NCBI GenBank assembly: GCA_900467745.1
Contig: UBQW01000015.1
Coordinates: 1-56,910 of the forward strand
From: Hyphomicrobiales bacterium
GTDB lineage: Bacteria > Pseudomonadota > Alphaproteobacteria > Rhizobiales > Rhizobiaceae
Length of the DNA: 56,910 bases
Direction of reading: 5' to 3'
Shown here: piece by piece, positions 52,218 through 56,910 of the stretch
Layout: every line of letters begins with the position of its first letter
Numbering within the stretch: the first letter of the stretch is position 1
Program-made: the position numbers and the translations under genes
Notes under the pieces: generated by a model
The model's database searches: none
Told to the model about the DNA's origin: nothing
What the model saw: only the letters and a program-made list of their open reading frames with translations

Positions 52218-53300
52218 ATGACCGAACTCGCAACCCTGGAAAAGCAACTCCTGTCCGATGTCGCGGCCGCCGCCGATGAACCGGCGATCGAAGCCGTGCG
52301 CGTCGCGGCCCTCGGCAAGAAGGGGTCGGTCTCCGAACTCCTGAAGACGCTGGGCTCGATGACCCCTGAAGAGCGCCAGACCCGCGGCGCGCAGATCAAC
52401 GCGCTGAAGACTGTGGTGACCGATGCGATCAACGCCCGCAAGGCCGATCTCAAGAAGGCTGCGATCGAGGCAAAGCTGAAGGCCGAGACGGTCGACGTCT
52501 CGCTGCCGGTCCGCTCCTCGCCCGCCGAGCGCGGCCGCATCCACCCGATCAGCCAGATCGTCGACGAGATCACCGCGATCTTCGCCGACATGGGCTTCTC
52601 GATCGCCGAAGGTCCAGACGTCGAGACCGACTATTATAACTTCACGGCGCTGAACTTCCCCGAGGGCCACCCGGCCCGCGAAATGCACGACACCTTCTTC
52701 TTCAATCCGGATGAGAACGGCGAGCGCAAGGTGCTGCGCACGCACACCTCGCCGGTGCAGGTGCGCACCATGGAAGCGCAGAAGCCGCCGATCCGCATCA
52801 TCATCCCCGGCAAGACCTATCGCCAGGACTCGGACGCGACGCACTCGCCGATGTTCCACCAGGTCGAAGGCCTCGTCGTCGACAAGAAGGCCAACGTCGC
52901 CAACATCCGCTGGGTGCTGGAGGAGTTCTGCAAGACCTTCTTCGAGGTCGACAGCGTCACCATGCGCTTCCGCCCGTCCTTCTTCCCCTTCACGGAACCG
53001 TCCTTCGAGGTCGATATCCAGTGCGACCGCTCCGGCCCGATCGTCAAGTTCGGCGAAGGCACCGACTGGATGGAGATTTTGGGCTGCGGCATGGTGCACC
53101 CGAACGTGCTGCGCGCCGGCGGCCTCGATCCCGACGAGTACCAGGGCTTTGCCTGGGGCATGGGCCTCGACCGCATCGCCATGCTGAAATACGGCATGCC
53201 CGACCTGCGCGACTTCTTCAACGCCGACGTCCGCTGGATGACCCACTACGGCTTCCGCCCACTCGACATGCCGACACTGTTCGGCGGGTTGAGCGCGTAA
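52218..53300 (+). CDS. pheS: Phenylalanyl-tRNA synthetase alpha subunit
   Basis: 360 residues. An N-terminal coiled coil (about 1-95) is followed by the class II catalytic core: motif 1 around [14 protein letters not shown], motif 2 around [12 protein letters not shown] and [19 protein letters not shown], and motif 3 [13 protein letters not shown]. It activates Phe and pairs with PheT as an alpha2-beta2 enzyme. GGCAGGAAAAG is upstream of the ATG. pheT is not adjacent: about 930 bases carrying three small genes lie between. Confidence 0.97.
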   Translation: MTELATLEKQLLSDVAAAADEPAIEAVRVAALGKKGSVSELLKTLGSMTPEERQTRGAQINALKTVVTDAINARKADLKKAAIEAKLKAETVDVSLPVRSSPAERGRIHPISQIVDEITAIFADMGFSIAEGPDVETDYYNFTALNFPEGHPAREMHDTFFFNPDENGERKVLRTHTSPVQVRTMEAQKPPIRIIIPGKTYRQDSDATHSPMFHQVEGLVVDKKANVANIRWVLEEFCKTFFEVDSVTMRFRPSFFPFTEPSFEVDIQCDRSGPIVKFGEGTDWMEILGCGMVHPNVLRAGGLDPDEYQGFAWGMGLDRIAMLKYGMPDLRDFFNADVRWMTHYGFRPLDMPTLFGGLSA

Positions 53301-53417
53301 GCCAATGCCGACCGTCCTTCGCTTCGACCAGTCGAGGCGAAGGGGTTTAACGCGGGTGATCTCAGGCGTATCATGGAGGTCGTCGAAGATCACAAGGACC
53401 AGTTTGTGGGGCATGGG

Positions 53418-53693
53418 ATGAATTCTCCAAGTCTGTATCCTGACAACGAACGGCCGGTGGAGGCTTGGTGCGACCTGCACAATCTCCATGTCCGGCTCGC
53501 CGATGGACGCGGGGTGACGACCCCACTCTGGTGGTATCCCCGTCTGCTGACGGCATCCACGGCCGAGCGGAACAACGTCGAACTCATGCTGTCTGGCGTT
53601 CACTGGCCTGACGTCGACGAGGATTTGTCGGTCCGGGGCATGCTGGCGGGGTGGAAGTATCCCAAGGCCAAGGCTCCGGAAAAGGTGGCGTAG
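53418..53693 (+). CDS. DUF2442 protein, first copy
   Basis: 91 residues: a compact beta-rich DUF2442 domain with RPVEAWCDLHNLHVRLADGRGVTTPLWWYPRLLTASTAERNNVELMLSGVHWPDVDEDLSVRGML. The WPDVDEDLSV motif is the family signature. I prefer the ATG at 53418 to the in-frame ATG at 53373, because the domain starts soon after it and similar short N-termini occur in the second copy. It is 8 bases before the DUF4160 gene. DUF2442 proteins usually accompany DUF4160; the pair has been discussed as toxin-antitoxin-like, but I know of no proof. Confidence 0.88.
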   Translation: MNSPSLYPDNERPVEAWCDLHNLHVRLADGRGVTTPLWWYPRLLTASTAERNNVELMLSGVHWPDVDEDLSVRGMLAGWKYPKAKAPEKVA

Positions 53694-53701
53694 ACCGAAC
53701 G

Positions 53702-53938
53702 ATGCCGACCTTACTCATCTGGCATGGATACAAGTTCAGGTTCTACGCCTTGGATGTCGGCGAACCACCGCATGTCCATATCGTCAAGGACGGCAAGTCC
53801 CTGAAGGTGTGGTTGAAGAGTTTGGAAGTCGAGAAGAACAAAGGGTATAGTGATCAGGAGATCGCAAGGCTGCTCAAGGTAGCCTCTGAGCACCGGGACG
53901 AATGGATAGGCGCGTGGAATGAATTCTTTGGCCTTTGA
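53702..53938 (+). CDS. DUF4160 protein
   Basis: 78 residues matching DUF4160: MPTLLIWHGYKFRFYALDVGEPPHVHI (GEPPHVHV-type motif), a WLKSLEV strand and a C-terminal helix EHRDEWIGAWNEFFGL. Two His in HVH may be functional. It overlaps the next gene by 20 bases (53919-53938), so production of the two is coupled. It is flanked on both sides by DUF2442 genes, where one partner is the usual arrangement. The biochemical role is unknown. Confidence 0.9.
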   Translation: MPTLLIWHGYKFRFYALDVGEPPHVHIVKDGKSLKVWLKSLEVEKNKGYSDQEIARLLKVASEHRDEWIGAWNEFFGL

Positions 53939-54194
53939 GACCGACGATATGCGACCGGTTCGCGCGTGGTGCGTCGACGGTGAGGTTCACGTCGCGCTTG
54001 CGGATGGGCGCGTCATCGCCACGCCTATCTGGTGGTACCCGTTTCTGTCCGAACTCGATGATAAGGCATTGAACGACATCGAATTGATGTACGAGGGTAT
54101 CTGGTGGACCGCCGTTGATGAGGGTATTTCGGTGAAAAGCATGTTTCTGGGCATAAAGGCCCCTGGCGCCAAGGCTCCTGAGAAGGCTGCCTGA
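53919..54194 (+). CDS. DUF2442 protein, second copy
   Basis: 91 residues. The scaffold is shared with the first copy (RPVRAWCVDGEVHVALADGRVIATPIWWYPFL... and a shared C-terminal AKAPEKxA). The signature loop has drifted: HWPDVDEDLSVRGML becomes WWTAVDEGISVKSMF. Start ATG 53919 lies inside the DUF4160 gene; no separate promoter is possible there. The two DUF2442 copies probably arose by duplication and then diverged. Confidence 0.87.
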   Translation: MNSLAFETDDMRPVRAWCVDGEVHVALADGRVIATPIWWYPFLSELDDKALNDIELMYEGIWWTAVDEGISVKSMFLGIKAPGAKAPEKAA

Positions 54195-54231
54195 CCGAAC
54201 GATTGATGATTTTTGAGACGAGAACAACACA

Positions 54232-56667
54232 ATGAAATTCACGCTTTCCTGGCTCAAGGATCATCTTGAGACCGACGCCACACTGGATGAAATCTGCAAG
54301 CGCCTGACCGAGATCGGCCTCGAGGTCGAGGATGTCGATGACAAGGCGGCATACAAGCCCTTCGTCATCGCCCGCGTGCTCTCAGCTGAAAAGCATCCGG
54401 AGGCCGATCGCCTGAAGGTTCTGTCGGTCGATGCCGGCCCCGATGTCAACGGCGGCAAGCCGCTGCAGATCGTCTGCGGTGCGCCGAATGCGCGTGCCGG
54501 TCTGGTCGGCGCGCTGGCGCGGCCGGGCGATTATGTGCCGGGTATCGATGTCACGCTCGGCGTCGGCAAGATCCGTGGCGTCGAAAGCCACGGCATGATG
54601 TGCTCCGAAAAGGAGCTCAACATGTCCGACAGCCACGACGGCATCATCGACCTGCCTGAAGATGCACCTGTTGGCACCTCGTTTGCCGCCTACGCCCATC
54701 TCGACGACCCTGTCATCGAGATCAACCTGACGCCGAACCGTCCGGATTGCACCTCGATCTACGGCATCGCCCGCGATCTGGCCGCTTCCGGCCTCGGCAC
54801 GCTGAAGACGCGCCCCGTGCCGTCCTTCGCTGTCGAAGGTGAAACGCCGGTCAAGCTGACGCTCGATCTCGATGACGAGAGGCTCTGCCCGGGCTTCGGC
54901 CTGCGCCTCGTGCGCGGCGTCAAGAACGGCCCGAGCCCGAAGTGGGTGCAGCAGCGCCTGACGGCGATCGGTCTGCGTCCGATCAACGCGCTCGTCGACA
55001 TCACCAATTACATGACCTTCGACCAGGGTCGCCCGATGCACGTCTTCGACGTCGCCAAGGTGAAGGGCAACCTCACCGTTCGCCGCGCCAAGGATGGCGA
55101 AACCGTGCTGGCGCTCGACCAGCGCGAATACAAGCTCGGCCCGAACAACGTCGTCATCGCCGACGAAAACGGTATCGAGTCGATCGGCGGCATCATGGGC
55201 GGCGAGCATTCCGGCTGCGACGAGAACACCACCGACGTCTTGATCGAATCGGCGCTCTGGGACCCGATGAACATCGCCAAGTCGGGCCGTGGCCTCGGCA
55301 TCATCACCGATGCCCGCTATCGCTTCGAGCGCGGTGTCGATCCTGAATACATGGTCCCGGGCCTCGAGCGCACCACCGAGCTGGTGCTCGAATTCTGCGG
55401 CGGCACGGCCGCCAAGGCCGAGATCGTAGGCTACAAGGGCTACGAGCCTGACATCATCGACTTCCCCTTCTCGGAAGTGAAGCGCCTGACGGGCCTCGAA
55501 GTCTCGACTGAAGAGAGCGTCGAGATCCTGACCCGCCTCGGCTTCAAGGTCACCGGCTCGGGTGAGCGCGTTTCCGTCGCCGTTCCGTCATGGCGTCCCG
55601 ATGTCGATGGCAAGGCCGATCTCGTCGAAGAGGTCATGCGCATCCATGGCGTCGACAACATCAAGCCGGCGCCGCTGGAAAGCCATACCGAGGTTAACGG
55701 CCGCATCCTGACGACGCTGCAGATCCGCACCCGCACCGCCAAGCGCGCGCTTGCCTCACGCGGCATGCTGGAGGCCGTCACCTGGTCCTTCATTTCGGAA
55801 GATCAGGCCAAGCTCTTCGGCGGTGGTTCGCCGGCTCTGAAGCTTGCCAACCCGATCGCTGCCGAAATGTCCGACATGCGCCCCTCGCTGCTGCCGGGCC
55901 TGCTCACAGCTGCCCAGCGCAATGCCGACAAGGGCTATGGCGACGTCGCGATCTTCGAAGTCTCCGGCACTTATGAGAACGACAAGCCGGAAGGCCAGCG
56001 CCGCGTCGCCGGCGGCATCCGTCGCGGCACCGCCTCGATGGCCGGCTCCGGCCGCATGTGGTCGAATGCCTCCAAGGGCGGCGGCAAGCCGGTCGACGTC
56101 TTCGACGCCAAGGCCGATGCGCTTGCGGTGATCGAGGCCTGCGGCCTGCCGATGAGCAACATCCAGGTCGAGCAGGGCGGTCCCGAATGGTACCACCCCG
56201 GCCGCTCCGGCACCATCAAGATGGGCCCGAAGGTCGTGCTCGGCTATTTCGGCGAGTTCCACCCCTCGACGCTTGAGGCGCTCGACGTCTCCGGCGCGCT
56301 CGCGGGCTTCGAGGTCTATCTCGACGCCATGCCAGAGCCGAAGAAGAAGGCGACCCGCACCAAGCCGGCGCTGGAGCTCTCGCAGTTCCAGGCCGTCAAG
56401 CGCGACTTCGCCTTCGTCGTCGACAAGGCGGTCGAAGCCGGCGCCATCATCAAGGCCGCGACCGGCGCCGACCGCAAGCTGGTCGCCGGCGTCAATGTCT
56501 TCGATATCTTCGAAGGCGCCTCGGTCGGCGAAGGCAAGAAGTCGGTTGCCATCGAGGTGCAGATCCAGCCGGTCGAGCGCACGCTGACCGACGAGGATTT
56601 CGAGGCCCTGACGCAGAAGATCGTCGCCAGCGTCACCAAGGTTACCGGCGGCGTCCTGCGGGGTTGA
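54232..56667 (+). CDS. pheT: Phenylalanyl-tRNA synthetase beta subunit
   Basis: 811 residues, normal length. Domains in order: N-terminal B1 and a tRNA-binding OB fold (about 40-150, with [13 protein letters not shown]), B3/B4 editing domain (about 215-390, [13 protein letters not shown]), B5 (about 410-475), catalytic-like core (about 490-700) and a C-terminal anticodon-binding FDX-ACB domain (about 720-811, [18 protein letters not shown]). The editing domain that removes mischarged Tyr-tRNA is intact as far as can be seen. It begins 37 bases after the second DUF2442 gene, so it may depend on transcription through the cassette. Confidence 0.97.
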   Translation: MKFTLSWLKDHLETDATLDEICKRLTEIGLEVEDVDDKAAYKPFVIARVLSAEKHPEADRLKVLSVDAGPDVNGGKPLQIVCGAPNARAGLVGALARPGDYVPGIDVTLGVGKIRGVESHGMMCSEKELNMSDSHDGIIDLPEDAPVGTSFAAYAHLDDPVIEINLTPNRPDCTSIYGIARDLAASGLGTLKTRPVPSFAVEGETPVKLTLDLDDERLCPGFGLRLVRGVKNGPSPKWVQQRLTAIGLRPINALVDITNYMTFDQGRPMHVFDVAKVKGNLTVRRAKDGETVLALDQREYKLGPNNVVIADENGIESIGGIMGGEHSGCDENTTDVLIESALWDPMNIAKSGRGLGIITDARYRFERGVDPEYMVPGLERTTELVLEFCGGTAAKAEIVGYKGYEPDIIDFPFSEVKRLTGLEVSTEESVEILTRLGFKVTGSGERVSVAVPSWRPDVDGKADLVEEVMRIHGVDNIKPAPLESHTEVNGRILTTLQIRTRTAKRALASRGMLEAVTWSFISEDQAKLFGGGSPALKLANPIAAEMSDMRPSLLPGLLTAAQRNADKGYGDVAIFEVSGTYENDKPEGQRRVAGGIRRGTASMAGSGRMWSNASKGGGKPVDVFDAKADALAVIEACGLPMSNIQVEQGGPEWYHPGRSGTIKMGPKVVLGYFGEFHPSTLEALDVSGALAGFEVYLDAMPEPKKKATRTKPALELSQFQAVKRDFAFVVDKAVEAGAIIKAATGADRKLVAGVNVFDIFEGASVGEGKKSVAIEVQIQPVERTLTDEDFEALTQKIVASVTKVTGGVLRG

Positions 56668-56760
56668 TAGATAGGGGCTGCGGCCTCGGCCTCTGGTGCG
56701 GGCAGGCTACGGCCCTACGGCCGCCGCCCTAATTGGTTTAGCGCTGGTCGCGCCCCACTC

Positions 56761-56908
56761 TCCCTCATCCTCGGCCCTTGTGGCGGGGATCCAGCAGCCG
56801 CGCGTCGGCGCGGCGCAGAGACTCTTTTTCTGACATGCATAAAAACGGTCATTCACGGCGCGGACGCGCCGTGGCTGGATTCCTGTGACGAGCACAGGAA
56901 TTGTCTGT
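56761..56908. repeat. Third palindromic element at the end of the window
   Basis: ATCCAGC (56789-56795) and GCTGGAT (56874-56880) are inverted. Nearby are inner GC-rich stems such as GGCGCG-GAC-GCGCC (56858-56871) and an outer CCTGTG-ACGAG-CACAGG hairpin (56882-56898). The left part CTCATCCTCGGCCCTTGTGG resembles a commonly repeated rhizobial intergenic sequence. The element may continue beyond the window. Confidence 0.6.
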
Positions 56909-56910
56909 CG

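Overview
The window is chromosomal DNA from an alphaproteobacterium, most probably a member of the Rhizobiaceae (Rhizobium/Agrobacterium group). The evidence is high GC content, rhizobial-type proteins (MbfA, BTLCP peptidase, GCG_CRPN protein, GrpB, MHYT-EAL), an Irr-type ICE operator, an alphaproteobacterial RpoH promoter before dnaK and several rhizobial intergenic palindromes. I read 52 protein genes and one candidate small RNA. I see no phage, insertion sequence, CRISPR array, tRNA or rRNA.

Region 1 (1-12.3 kb) is the distal part of a phosphonate-degradation (C-P lyase) locus. phnK, phnL and a hexapeptide acyltransferase are separated by a DMT exporter gene and rsgA from phnC-phnD-phnE-phnE, a 2H phosphoesterase (DUF1045 type), phnM and phnN. 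Two Pho boxes precede phnC, so the uptake arm should be induced by phosphate starvation. phnG-phnJ are not here and presumably lie just upstream. No PhnP is seen; the 2H phosphoesterase is the obvious candidate to replace it.

Region 2 (12.3-18.2 kb) is accessory: a small P-loop kinase, a GFA-type zinc protein, an NAD-dependent reductase divergent from an AraC regulator, and a MATE exporter, with two families of intergenic palindromes. Region 3 (18.2-25.8 kb) holds an FtsK-type translocase without an N-terminal membrane domain, polA, a heptad-repeat coiled-coil protein, a candidate small RNA with a strong terminator, and a MarR regulator.

Region 4 (25.8-37.5 kb) is mixed: two c-di-GMP proteins (GAF-GGDEF with a PilZ-like tail; MHYT-PAS-GGDEF-EAL), a cupin, a DUF1801 protein, an alditol-oxidase-like flavoprotein, a Gre-factor paralogue with an altered catalytic tip, RNase HI, an M20 dipeptidase, an SH3 protein with a collagen-like tail and small exported proteins. 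Region 5 (37.7-45.7 kb) has a class A PBP, dnaK-dnaJ under a heat-shock promoter and an adenylate cyclase-TPR protein.

Region 6 (45.9-56.9 kb) has an XRE regulator, iron-regulated mbfA, a BTLCP peptidase, an alpha/beta hydrolase and the translation block infC (AUU start), rpmI, rplT, a kinase-like gene, pheS and pheT. The usually adjacent pheS and pheT are separated by a compact DUF2442-DUF4160-DUF2442 cassette, the most system-like unexplained feature in the window.
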